From positions 1 to 9,506 of the forward strand of contig JACPBJ010000006.1 of assembly GCA_016180375.1 (NCBI GenBank): 9,506 nt of DNA. The letters run 5' to 3'. The position numbers and the translations under genes were made by a program. Shown in pieces: positions 1 through 6,111 of the stretch. Each line of letters opens with the position of its first letter. Position 1 is the stretch's first letter. The notes beneath the pieces were generated by a model. That model was given only the letters and a program-made list of their open reading frames with translations. It was not told the DNA's origin and ran no database searches. The stretch comes from Nitrososphaerota archaeon. Lineage in GTDB: Archaea > Thermoproteota > Nitrososphaeria > Nitrososphaerales > UBA57.

Positions 1-1
1 T

Positions 2-877
2 TTGAAGAACTTTGACATCAGAGGGACGGGAGAAACTGTATCCATTCTGCTCGGAGACAAAAGAATTGGAGAGCGGAGCATGCCTCTGGCAATGGGAGAA
101 CTTCACAAGGATGCGATATACTTCCTCGGAGGCTCTCGCTACAGATCGAAGAAGTTCCACTTTAAGGGCAATACCGGCTATGCCGAGGTAGAGAGAATAC
201 CCGCAAACTATCCCTATTACACAAAGGCTCTCGTCGATGAATGGCCTACCATAACTTCAGTGCTGGAGAGCAAGACTGTTAGAGGAATCGAAGTTTCATA
301 CTCCAACTTGCTGATCGAAAAGAGGGTCATCGGCTATGTTGACATCGAAATTGGCAAGGAGCTTGGTAGAGGTGAGAGAGTGATGCTGGATGAGCCTATC
401 TCGTACAGCTTTGGAACTAAAGGCTTCGTCTTCAGGGCTCCTGTGCCAAGGAATTCGTTGGAGAATGCGGAGGAGGAAGAGGTTGACAATGTTGCAATGA
501 GTTCTTTTCATGCTACAGAGCATGTAATCATAGAGGGCTCTAACATGATTACTGGAGGGGCATCTCAAGACATGGGCGGAATTTCTTTGGGCACTTCGGG
601 GTTGATTTTCGTCCACGACGGCTCTCCGGGAGGCAATGGCGCTTCGAAGGCTCTGTTTGACAGGCTTGACAAAGCGTATGAGCGAGGTTTCAAGATTCTT
701 TCAGAGTGTCCCTGCACTTCGATAAGCGGTTGCCCTAGATGCACCTATTCATACAGATGCGGGAACAACAACGAATTCTTACATAAACTAGCAGCCAGAG
801 AGGTTATTGATAGAATATTGAAGGGAGAGGAGACTAATCTGATTGAACCCGTATTTGGAGAGAAAGCTATAGTGTGA
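2..877 (+). CDS. DEAD/DEAH-box helicase, C-terminal part (DUF1998/zinc-cysteine domain), 5' truncated by window
   Basis: This is the C-terminal 291 or so residues of a superfamily 2 helicase of the Hrq1/MrfA/YprA type. The reading frame is open to the left edge, so the helicase motor lies outside the window and the TTG at base 2 should not be taken as the true start. Seen: the region after the helicase core (residues 1-80) carries the pattern IRGTG, ELH, Y-then-YYT. A DUF1998 segment follows (about 165-260) with SFHATEHVI, QDMGGIS and HDGSPGGNGASKALFD. A cysteine cluster comes next, C236, C238, C244, C247 and C253, in the form GCPRCTYSYRCGNNNEFLHK. In this family the cysteines bind a metal (zinc, or possibly Fe-S) and the protein unwinds DNA during repair. 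DUF1998 also occurs in DrmB of DISARM defence, but the residues seen fit the Hrq1-like cellular helicase better. The gene ends in TGA and is followed by a 130-base gap. Confidence 0.88.
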   Translation: MKNFDIRGTGETVSILLGDKRIGERSMPLAMGELHKDAIYFLGGSRYRSKKFHFKGNTGYAEVERIPANYPYYTKALVDEWPTITSVLESKTVRGIEVSYSNLLIEKRVIGYVDIEIGKELGRGERVMLDEPISYSFGTKGFVFRAPVPRNSLENAEEEEVDNVAMSSFHATEHVIIEGSNMITGGASQDMGGISLGTSGLIFVHDGSPGGNGASKALFDRLDKAYERGFKILSECPCTSISGCPRCTYSYRCGNNNEFLHKLAAREVIDRILKGEETNLIEPVFGEKAIV

Positions 878-997
878 TCCTGAAACCCTATCGGTAGGTC
901 AGTTGCCCATTCTGCTAGAGGATAATAACAAGGACAACAGCTAGGGCATATCTAAATACCAATCGTCTATATTGCTGAACAAGAGTGGCTAGCGTAT

Positions 998-1012
998 ATC
1001 AAGTGACTTGAT
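998..1012. promoter_or_regulatory. 15-base perfect palindrome at the start of the DUF6602 gene
   Basis: ATCAAGTGACTTGAT is a perfect inverted repeat with 7-base arms around a central G. It covers the TTG start of the downstream gene, a position where a bound repressor would block initiation. Its 9-base core AAGTGACTT is identical to the core of the palindrome in the thiR-thiW intergenic region. A single palindrome of this size is expected by chance roughly once in a window this long, so the call is tentative. Confidence 0.3.
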
Positions 1013-1754
1013 CAAGGGTATCTTGGATACTCTGAATGAGGAAGTATTGAGCAAGCTGCGTCTGGCCAAAACCATAGAACATCCGGGAGAAAGTGGAATT
1101 GCGCGCGAACATGTCTTGGCAGATTTCTTTCGCAAATTGCTCCCTGAATCCTTTGGGATCGGGACCGGGTTTGTTATTGATGCTACTGGAGGGAAAAGCA
1201 GGCAGATTGATTTGATAATATATCGTAAGGACTACCACCCCGTATTCGAGATTGGCGGTGTCAGGCATTTCATGGTAGAATCGGTTATTGTAGTTATGGA
1301 AAACAAGGCTTCACTGGCCAGCACAGACGCGTTACTCAAGGGGCTTGAAAACATAAAATCGGTTAAGATGCTCGATCGTACTAATCGGGGAAAGAACTAC
1401 ACAATTATCGGGTCAGACAAAAGTATTAATGTTAACCCAGACCTATTTTATCACCAAATTTTCGGCGCGATACTAACCGAGGATTCTCTCAGTATACATT
1501 CACTACGCGATGAACTACTTGGTTTTCTCCGATCGAGTCCAAGGAAACATTGGCCGAACTTTTATGCAGATGTCAGGAATATGGCCGCGTACTACCTTGA
1601 CTCAGGCAATCCCCATGGGGTAACCTATGACCCAAATAAGGCAAAATATCTATTCATTTCTGATAGGCAATCTGAGATTTTCATCCCTCCTCTGATAGAA
1701 CTCGCATGCGAATTGGTAAACTTTCTACGCGTTGCTCCATTGGTTGATTTTTAG
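1008..1754 (+). CDS. DUF6602-type protein, predicted PD-(D/E)XK nuclease-like fold
   Basis: A 248-residue protein that resembles the DUF6602 family of uncharacterised, restriction-nuclease-like proteins. Seen: the N-terminus has GIAREHVLADFFRKLLP followed by GTGFVID. Then come SRQIDLIIY (D68), FMVESVIVVMENKASL (E98-x-K100), and a long C-terminal half with little motif content. E34, D68 and E98-x-K100 are spaced as in a PD-(D/E)XK active site, so the nuclease residues appear intact. There is no signal peptide or membrane segment. The start is a TTG within a palindrome. No clear Shine-Dalgarno is visible, and a weak TATA-like TCTATATT lies about 35 bases upstream. Its neighbour is the helicase fragment on the same strand, but the 130-base gap argues for separate transcription. 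Known: DUF6602 proteins are often found in accessory or defence regions. Inferred: a DNA- or RNA-acting accessory protein, target unknown. Confidence 0.72.
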   Translation: MIKGILDTLNEEVLSKLRLAKTIEHPGESGIAREHVLADFFRKLLPESFGIGTGFVIDATGGKSRQIDLIIYRKDYHPVFEIGGVRHFMVESVIVVMENKASLASTDALLKGLENIKSVKMLDRTNRGKNYTIIGSDKSINVNPDLFYHQIFGAILTEDSLSIHSLRDELLGFLRSSPRKHWPNFYADVRNMAAYYLDSGNPHGVTYDPNKAKYLFISDRQSEIFIPPLIELACELVNFLRVAPLVDF

Positions 1755-1828
1755 CCAACAGATTATCTCCTTAGCAAAGGGAGTTCAGGCGAATATTGGG
1801 ACATCTAAAAGGGAAGGCCATAGTATTC

Positions 1829-2359
1829 TTACCCACACTCTCTCTTAGCCCAGCTCTGACCAGCAAACTCGCTGACAGAGCAGAATCTCGTCAGAATACT
1901 TGCAAGTCCTTTATCCAAAAGCTCAGCATTCAGATTCTTTCCGCTGCAATAAACCAGAGCAACCATCCTTTCAAAGCTACCCTCCGGTTGCCCATCATCC
2001 TCATCAACCAAAGCTTCACTTCCGACAGGGCACACAGATGAGGTAAATCGAATAGCTTCAGAGTATCCCAATTCGCCTCTCTCAGGCGTATTGACCAAAG
2101 TAAGCCTTATTCTAAAGTCTCCAATGTCAAGAGTGTCACCATCAACAATTCCTTTGATAGCAGCAGTGAAGCATCGTGCTTTCCCCTTACACACGATGGT
2201 CTGATTCTCTACTTTTGCAGGAGGGGCAGGTTCTGGTTGCTGTGGAGCTGGTGCAGGTAAAGGTGCCTCACTTCCCCTGTCATTACTCATTGGGAAAAAC
2301 AGAAGTGCAGATACTCCTACAACGATGATCAAGAATGCAACGGCAACGAGCCTCTTCAT
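1829..2359 (-). CDS. Membrane-anchored or secreted thermonuclease-like (SNase-fold) protein
   Basis: A 176-residue protein with an N-terminal signal or anchor helix (KR then about residues 4-22 hydrophobic), a Pro/Ala/Glu linker (about 31-50) and a Staphylococcus-nuclease OB-fold domain (about 64-160). The catalytic set of the family is present: D73 and D75 in IVDGDTL, R85 in RLTLVNTPE, E93 eight residues later, and R131 in ERMVALVY. This predicts an active Ca2+-dependent nuclease outside the membrane. Asn replaces Asp at the position before TPE (SNase D40), a second-shell difference. Six cysteines (57, 63, 110, 138, 160, 175) may form disulfides. The ATG start fits the signal sequence. A TATA-like TATATTAT on the minus strand (2396-2403) lies about 37 bases upstream. 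The gene is divergent from tatA across 252 bases and converges on the DUF6602 gene. No twin-arginine motif is seen, so Sec export is more likely than Tat. Confidence 0.85.
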   Translation of the reverse strand: MKRLVAVAFLIIVVGVSALLFFPMSNDRGSEAPLPAPAPQQPEPAPPAKVENQTIVCKGKARCFTAAIKGIVDGDTLDIGDFRIRLTLVNTPERGELGYSEAIRFTSSVCPVGSEALVDEDDGQPEGSFERMVALVYCSGKNLNAELLDKGLASILTRFCSVSEFAGQSWAKRECG

Positions 2360-2395
2360 ACCCGCGTAATCCCCTAAGCTACAAATGAGGCGCGC

Positions 2396-2403
2396 ATAAT
2401 ATA
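2396..2403 (-). promoter_or_regulatory. Candidate TATA box for the SNase-like gene
   Basis: On the minus strand this reads TATATTAT, 37-44 bases before the ATG. That would place transcription start roughly 10-15 bases upstream of the start codon. The box lies in the 252-base divergent region shared with tatA, in which no additional gene or stable RNA is evident. Confidence 0.35.
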
Positions 2404-2611
2404 CTCTTGCAGTGAATCTGTTTCCAATCAGGGGTAAGCAGAGTCCTGATAACTCTTCAGCAGTTGATCATCCTATCAAATTCCATGCCATTCTTACGTT
2501 TTGAGTTTATGTATGGAAGGGGGGTAGTAGTCTTTCAAACACGGCATACCCTCAAGAGTTATGAGCCTTAAGTAGCAACGCTAAAGTACATGCATTATCT
2601 ACCTCACTCCG

Positions 2612-2920
2612 ATGCACAACACACAAGTATTGCAGATTCCAGCCGGTGCAGAATGGATTATCATACTTGTCGCAATAATCGTTCTGATTTTCGGTGCAAG
2701 AAAAATACCAGAAGTTGCAAAATCATTGGGTAGGGCAAGAGGAGAATTCCAGAAAGGCAAGCAGGAAGTTGATATAGAGCTCAAAGAAGCCAAAAAGGAG
2801 AAGGTTGAGGCAAAGGAAGACGAGAGAGAAAGGCTCGAAAAGGCTGCAAAGGCCCTCGGAATAGATGTTGAAGGTAAAAGCTTAGAAGAGTTGAGAGAAG
2901 CCATCAAGAAGGCTACTTGA
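2612..2920 (+). CDS. tatA: TatA-type subunit of the twin-arginine translocase
   Basis: A 102-residue Sec-independent export protein that forms the membrane pore element of the Tat pathway for folded proteins. Seen: one N-terminal membrane helix (about 14-28, EWIIILVAIIVLIFG), the family hinge F27-G28, an amphipathic helix beginning ARKIPEVAKSLGRARGEF, and then a highly charged Lys/Glu tail (about 48-80). The tail ends in a small module ALGID..GKSLEELREAI (about 81-98) that is not needed for the basic TatA fold. The ATG start leaves the short N-terminus expected for the family. No Shine-Dalgarno is seen. A TATA-like CTTAAGTA sits at 2568-2575. No tatC is in the window. The 3' end overlaps the convergent ctaB gene by 8 bases. 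Confidence 0.9.
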   Translation: MHNTQVLQIPAGAEWIIILVAIIVLIFGARKIPEVAKSLGRARGEFQKGKQEVDIELKEAKKEKVEAKEDERERLEKAAKALGIDVEGKSLEELREAIKKAT

Positions 2921-3794
2921 GAGCGGCTTCGATCATTATAGCGACGAAGATTATTGCAAGATACGGGCTAGTGAACTTAAAGAGCGTCCAAGCACTCTCT
3001 TCCGAAGGAGCGGCAAGTAATTTCACGCTCAGGTAGATAGTCCCAGCCCCAAGAGCGATGGCAGCTACCAGATAGATTAATCCAAAGACTCCCAGAATGT
3101 ATGGCATGAAGGAAAAAGCTACCAAGAGCAAGGAACTGAGCGCAATTACGCGTATGGATGTTGCACTGCTTGTCACAACAGGAAGCATTGGCACGCCAAC
3201 TTTCGTATAGTCGTCCTTGAACCTTAGCGATAGGCTCCAGATGTGCGCTGGTATCCAGATCATCACCAATGATGCGACGAGAATTGCCTCCAAAGAAATG
3301 ACATTCGTAATGCCTGTGTAGCCTATCAGAGCAGGGGCGCCTCCAGAGAAACCTCCAAGTATGATATTTGATGGGTTTCTCCTCTTCAGAATGAGACTGT
3401 AGACAACGACGTTATCAGCTATTCCCAGAAACATTAGAAGGGCGCTGAGCGGGTTCAACAAGAATGCAAGAGCGACTGAAAGGGTAGAAATGGTCAAACC
3501 AAAGTAAAGAGCAGGTGTTGGATGGATTCTGCCTGATGGCAACGGTCGATGTTTGGTTCTTTGCATTACTGCGTCGATATCTCTGTCTATGTAGCATGTC
3601 AGCGTATTGGCTCCAGCCGAGCCGAGAGTCGTTGAGATCGCTACAAGAAGGAGATTCACAGGAGACTTCAAACCTCCAGCTGCAATGGCTGCTCCGACCG
3701 CAGTGAAAACCAGCAGGTACCATATGGCTGGTTTAGTGAGCTCATAGTAGTTAGTGATCGAGCTTCCCTGCAGTTTTGCCGTCTCTCTGAGCAT
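2913..3794 (-). CDS. ctaB: Protoheme IX farnesyltransferase (heme O synthase)
   Basis: A 293-residue UbiA-superfamily integral membrane prenyltransferase. It transfers a farnesyl group to heme B to make heme O, the precursor of heme A for heme-copper oxidases. Seen: the first polyprenyl-PP/Mg2+ motif N63-TLTCYIDRDID (D70, D74) followed by RTKHRPLPSGR; the family segment ILKRRNPSNIILGGFSGGAP; and the second Asp motif HIWSLSLRFKDDYTKVGVPMLP (D194, D195). Eight or so hydrophobic helices run along the length, and the length is normal. The ATG start follows an AGGGTGG purine-rich stretch, and a minus-strand A/T-rich TATA-like stretch lies about 3813-3824. The gene implies oxygen respiration with an O- or A-type heme oxidase encoded elsewhere. 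It is divergent from the cdvA-like gene. Confidence 0.95.
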   Translation of the reverse strand: MLRETAKLQGSSITNYYELTKPAIWYLLVFTAVGAAIAAGGLKSPVNLLLVAISTTLGSAGANTLTCYIDRDIDAVMQRTKHRPLPSGRIHPTPALYFGLTISTLSVALAFLLNPLSALLMFLGIADNVVVYSLILKRRNPSNIILGGFSGGAPALIGYTGITNVISLEAILVASLVMIWIPAHIWSLSLRFKDDYTKVGVPMLPVVTSSATSIRVIALSSLLLVAFSFMPYILGVFGLIYLVAAIALGAGTIYLSVKLLAAPSEESAWTLFKFTSPYLAIIFVAIMIEAALK

Positions 3795-3928
3795 CCACCC
3801 TAGACTTCAATTTGTTTTATTTATTCTTGCCCTCATCCACATACAAAAATATTGATTCACTTGCTCAAGCAAAGTTGACTCCTCTTCCTATGAACATTTT
3901 GTGGTTCATCTCGGCAAGGTTCCAAAAT

Positions 3929-4570
3929 ATGATGCATAATCAGGCATTAGCAAATTTGGTTCGGAAGCAAGTGAAGGACCACTACGGCAGGTATCTAGGC
4001 AACATCGTCGGCTTCTCGCTCGACAATGGCGGACACATCAAGTCTGTTGCGGTAGAGCAAGCAGGAGGAGATTTCGCAGAGTACGCGAGTGAGAGGATTC
4101 TGATAGAAGGTGAGTACATAATTCTGCTTCCAGACTGGAAAGATGAAATTGAGAGACTGAAAAGAGACAGCGCTCTAGCCCAGAAGAGGTATGGCTCTCT
4201 TGAGCAGCTATCAAAGGAAGGAGAAATATCAACAGAAGTCTTCGCACATCTCAAGGAGAAATACGAAACAGAAATCACAACGCTAAGGTCTTCATTCACC
4301 AATCTGACCGAAGGATTGAAGTCAAGAATTGCGACAATTGAGGAAAAGAATACTCGTATAAGCAAATTCATCGGCAGTCTGAAAGTCCAGTACAGAACAG
4401 GAGAGATCGATGAACAGACCTACAGAACAGCCATGGAGTCGATAAGTCAGCTCCTTAAACAAGATGCAGAGGAGAGCAATGAACTGACTATGACGCTTAC
4501 TTGGCTTACAGGATCATCAGAAAATCCAGCAAAGCCAGAAACTCCTATAGCTCCGACCATCTCAGCCTAG
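3929..4570 (+). CDS. cdvA: CdvA-like cell division protein (PRC-barrel plus coiled coil)
   Basis: From the ATG at 3929 this is a 213-residue protein with the CdvA layout. A PRC-barrel-like N-terminal domain (about 8-70; VRKQVKDHYGRYLGNIVGFS, later ILIEGEYIILLPDW) is followed by a long charged coiled-coil region (about 71-150) and a second helical segment (about 150-192, LKVQYRTGEIDEQTYRTAME). A Pro-rich tail (197-213) ends the protein. In Crenarchaeota and Thaumarchaeota, CdvA binds membrane or DNA at midcell and recruits the ESCRT-III-like CdvB. No CdvB or CdvC is in the window, which is usual in Thaumarchaeota. The frame is open back to a TTG at 3812 and an ATG at 3890. I prefer 3929 (or 3932) because the PRC domain starts just after it, but no promoter or ribosome site decides this. 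Two FtsXE-like ABC genes follow after 27 bases on the same strand. A paralogous PRC/coiled-coil protein is the main alternative. Confidence 0.8.
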   Translation: MMHNQALANLVRKQVKDHYGRYLGNIVGFSLDNGGHIKSVAVEQAGGDFAEYASERILIEGEYIILLPDWKDEIERLKRDSALAQKRYGSLEQLSKEGEISTEVFAHLKEKYETEITTLRSSFTNLTEGLKSRIATIEEKNTRISKFIGSLKVQYRTGEIDEQTYRTAMESISQLLKQDAEESNELTMTLTWLTGSSENPAKPETPIAPTISA

Positions 4571-4588
4571 CAGGATACTCCAGAGTAG

Positions 4589-4592
4589 GGTG
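4589..4592 (+). promoter_or_regulatory. Shine-Dalgarno-like GGTG before the mini-permease
   Basis: GGTG, within AGGGTG, lies 5 bases before the ATG at 4598. It matches part of the archaeal anti-Shine-Dalgarno complement GGAGGTGATC. An in-frame TAG at 4586-4588 excludes any start further upstream. The site supports translation of the permease as an internal gene of a cdvA-led transcript. Confidence 0.45.
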
Positions 4593-4597
4593 CAAAA

Positions 4598-5092
4598 ATG
4601 CTCCCCATGGAGATAGTAATACGCGGCCTTCACATGGAGAGGTCCCAGTTGAGGCTGGGCCTCGTAATTTCTTCCATGATTATGCTGAATTCCACGCTCC
4701 TTCTTGGTAGTATGAGCGCACCCGCAAGGTCTGCTGTTCCCGCTTTGGCTTTCGGTTTCTCCGTCATTTCCCAATATTTCTTGGTCAAACAATCGCTTGA
4801 AAGATCTGACAAGAATATTCAGGTTCTAAAGGAATTGGGAGCCAGCCACGGCCTATTGCTTCAGACTCTTTTAGTGAACGTAGTCTTGGTCGGACTGATA
4901 GGGTCTGTTGCTGGATTTGTCCTTGGAATTAGTGCGATGTTCTCTCTGCAAATCATGCCGTTTACAAATGGTTTGCTCGGAGCATCAACACTCAGCGCTC
5001 AGCTACATCTTCTTTTCTTAGCAACTTCTGGTCTTGCTGGAATGTCTGTTGGTTCTTTTCTTGGGATAAAGCAGGCACTAGGCTCTAGGTAA
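4598..5092 (+). CDS. Miniature FtsX-like ABC transporter permease
   Basis: A 164-residue membrane protein resembling the transmembrane core of FtsX/MacB-type permeases. Predicted segments are TM1 (about 17-38), TM2 (about 47-63), a cytoplasmic coupling region (about 64-84, VKQSLERSDKNIQVLKELGAS), TM3 (about 86-117, with GLIGSVAGFVLGI) and TM4 (about 134-157). This is the canonical four-helix order. In FtsX and MacB, however, a large extracytoplasmic domain separates TM1 and TM2, and here only about ten residues do. An in-frame stop just upstream shows the gene is not simply called too short; an ATG at 4607 is an alternative start. The ATPase gene follows after 14 bases and is the obvious partner. 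The substrate is unknown. A mechanotransmission role like that of FtsEX is as plausible as transport. Confidence 0.75.
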   Translation: MLPMEIVIRGLHMERSQLRLGLVISSMIMLNSTLLLGSMSAPARSAVPALAFGFSVISQYFLVKQSLERSDKNIQVLKELGASHGLLLQTLLVNVVLVGLIGSVAGFVLGISAMFSLQIMPFTNGLLGASTLSAQLHLLFLATSGLAGMSVGSFLGIKQALGSR

Positions 5093-5106
5093 TTCGGTCT
5101 CCGAAA

Positions 5107-5775
5107 TTGCCACCGAACTACATCCTAAGGCTTGAAAATGTTAGCAAGTCTTATGGAATGCCCCAGCACCGTGTCTTTGAAAGCGTAAACCTTGCATTTC
5201 AAGAAGGGGAGTTTGTGGCTGCACAAGGACCGATAGGTTCTGGTAAAACTACCCTTCTGAATATAATATCTGGCTTCCAGAAGCCGAATACAGGAAGGGT
5301 TCTGGTCAAGGGAACAGACATAGCACGTATAAATGGACAAGAGTTGCTAAACATCAGAACCAGAACATTTGGAATTGTCCCTCAGACGCAAAACCTTATT
5401 CCAGAACTTACAATTGCCCAGAACATCGAATTGCCCTTACTCTTGCAAAAGGTTCCCAAAGCGGAGAGGGAGAAAAGAGTTCAGGAAGTCCTTGATAGAA
5501 TAGGGATAGGCAAGGTGCGAGATAGGATAGTAGGCACTCTATCGGTTGGGGAAAGAGAGATTGTAACTATTGCTAGAAGTATGGTCACAGACCCTCCGAT
5601 AATACTGATGGACGAGCCCACAGAAGCGCTAGATCCCATGATGACAGACATCGTGATCTCTTTCCTCAAGAGCGATCATCTTCTCAAGAAGAAGACCATG
5701 TTCGTATCTACTCACGATGAAAGGATCGCTCGCCTTGCGGGTAGAATAATACATGTGAAGAAGAGAATTCCGTAG
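5107..5775 (+). CDS. ABC transporter ATP-binding protein (FtsE/LolD/MacB type)
   Basis: A complete 222-residue nucleotide-binding subunit, expected to sit on the cytoplasmic face of the preceding permease. Seen: a Walker A loop GPIGSGKTT (41-49), Q-loop Q93 in VPQTQNLIPELTIAQNIELPL (the stretch typical of the FtsE/LolD/MacB group), and an ABC signature LSVGE (145-149). The last differs from the usual LSGGQ at two positions. Walker B is IILMDE (165-170), the D-loop is EALD (173-176), and the switch histidine is H203 in STHD. All catalytic elements except the atypical signature are standard. The start is a TTG. The only in-frame Met (residue 18) falls after the conserved ENVSKSYG strand, so it cannot be the start. 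The stop codon abuts that of the convergent winged-helix gene with no spacer. Confidence 0.92.
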   Translation: MPPNYILRLENVSKSYGMPQHRVFESVNLAFQEGEFVAAQGPIGSGKTTLLNIISGFQKPNTGRVLVKGTDIARINGQELLNIRTRTFGIVPQTQNLIPELTIAQNIELPLLLQKVPKAEREKRVQEVLDRIGIGKVRDRIVGTLSVGEREIVTIARSMVTDPPIILMDEPTEALDPMMTDIVISFLKSDHLLKKKTMFVSTHDERIARLAGRIIHVKKRIP

Positions 5776-6015
5776 CTACCAGATTGCCTGAGGCTTTTCT
5801 GCCTCCTTGGTCGCTATTTCTATTCTCCTTTTCTCCTTCCCCATCCACCTTACCGATACCATGTTCAGGATCTCCAGATGGAAAAGGGCTTTGTTGAGAT
5901 CTCTCATAGTTATCTCTACGCCGTCCTTCTTGAGTGCTTCCAAGAGCTCCGTGTCAATTATGTTTCCTGAACTCTTGATCTTCTCGTAGACTCTGTTGCG
6001 CAGCACATTGACCAA
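5776..6015 (-). CDS. Small winged-helix DNA-binding protein
   Basis: A 79-residue protein with a compact winged-helix pattern. Helix 1 is VYEKIKSSG, helix 2 is DTELLEALKKDG, and the recognition helix is TMRDLNKALFHLEIL (about 36-50). A beta wing SVRWMGKEKRRIEIA (about 54-68) and a short tail complete it. It is likely a small archaeal transcription regulator or chromatin-associated factor; the target is unknown. The start may be TTG at 6015 or GTG at 6006, and no ribosome site decides between them. It is convergent with the ABC ATPase, with adjacent stops TAG and CTA, and divergent from the MobA-like gene across about 100 bases. The orientation means it is not in the ABC operon, but it could act on the divergent promoter. 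I am confident it is a gene and less sure of its role. Confidence 0.68.
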   Translation of the reverse strand: MVNVLRNRVYEKIKSSGNIIDTELLEALKKDGVEITMRDLNKALFHLEILNMVSVRWMGKEKRRIEIATKEAEKPQAIW

Positions 6016-6076
6016 GAAAATCTAATGTCTCTTAATGAGCCTATCAAATTAACCTTGTGGAAGCACCTTTGGAAAT

Positions 6077-6084
6077 CTTAAATC
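6077..6084 (+). promoter_or_regulatory. Candidate TATA box for the MobA-like gene
   Basis: CTTAAATC preceded by an A-rich stretch (GGAAAT) lies 27 bases before the ATG at 6112. That is the distance expected for a leaderless archaeal mRNA. It favours 6112 over the TTG at 6100, which would leave only 15 bases. Confidence 0.4.
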
Positions 6085-6111
6085 AGAGCCATCTTCAAGT
6101 TGACGCAAGCG

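Noticed and set aside
1007..1016. Second palindrome CTTGATCAAG overlapping the DUF6602 start
   Set aside because: It overlaps the longer palindrome at 998-1012, and a 10-base palindrome is common by chance.
2..1754. DISARM-like defence locus (DUF1998 plus nuclease-like gene)
   Set aside because: The visible helicase part fits Hrq1/MrfA-type cellular helicases, no methyltransferase or DrmA/C is present, and the two genes are separated by 130 bases.
1755..1828. Stem-loop terminator between the convergent DUF6602 and SNase-like genes
   Set aside because: Only 4-base arms with mismatches can be drawn (CTCC/GGAG, TTGG/CCAA), too weak to support.
1796..2041. 81-residue plus-strand frame
   Set aside because: It lies antisense within the SNase-like gene, whose conserved catalytic motifs show the minus strand is the coding one.
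2360..2611. Possible RNA gene or small ORF in the 252-base divergent region
   Set aside because: No tRNA-like arms, conserved box motifs or convincing reading frame are visible; promoters for the two flanking genes are enough to explain it.
3812..3928. N-terminal extension of the CdvA-like protein from TTG 3812
   Set aside because: The added residues have no domain character, overlap the ctaB promoter area, and would place the PRC-barrel about 50 residues in, unlike CdvA.
4501..4710. 69-residue plus-strand frame across the cdvA-permease junction
   Set aside because: It overlaps the ends of two well-supported genes in another frame and has no recognisable features.
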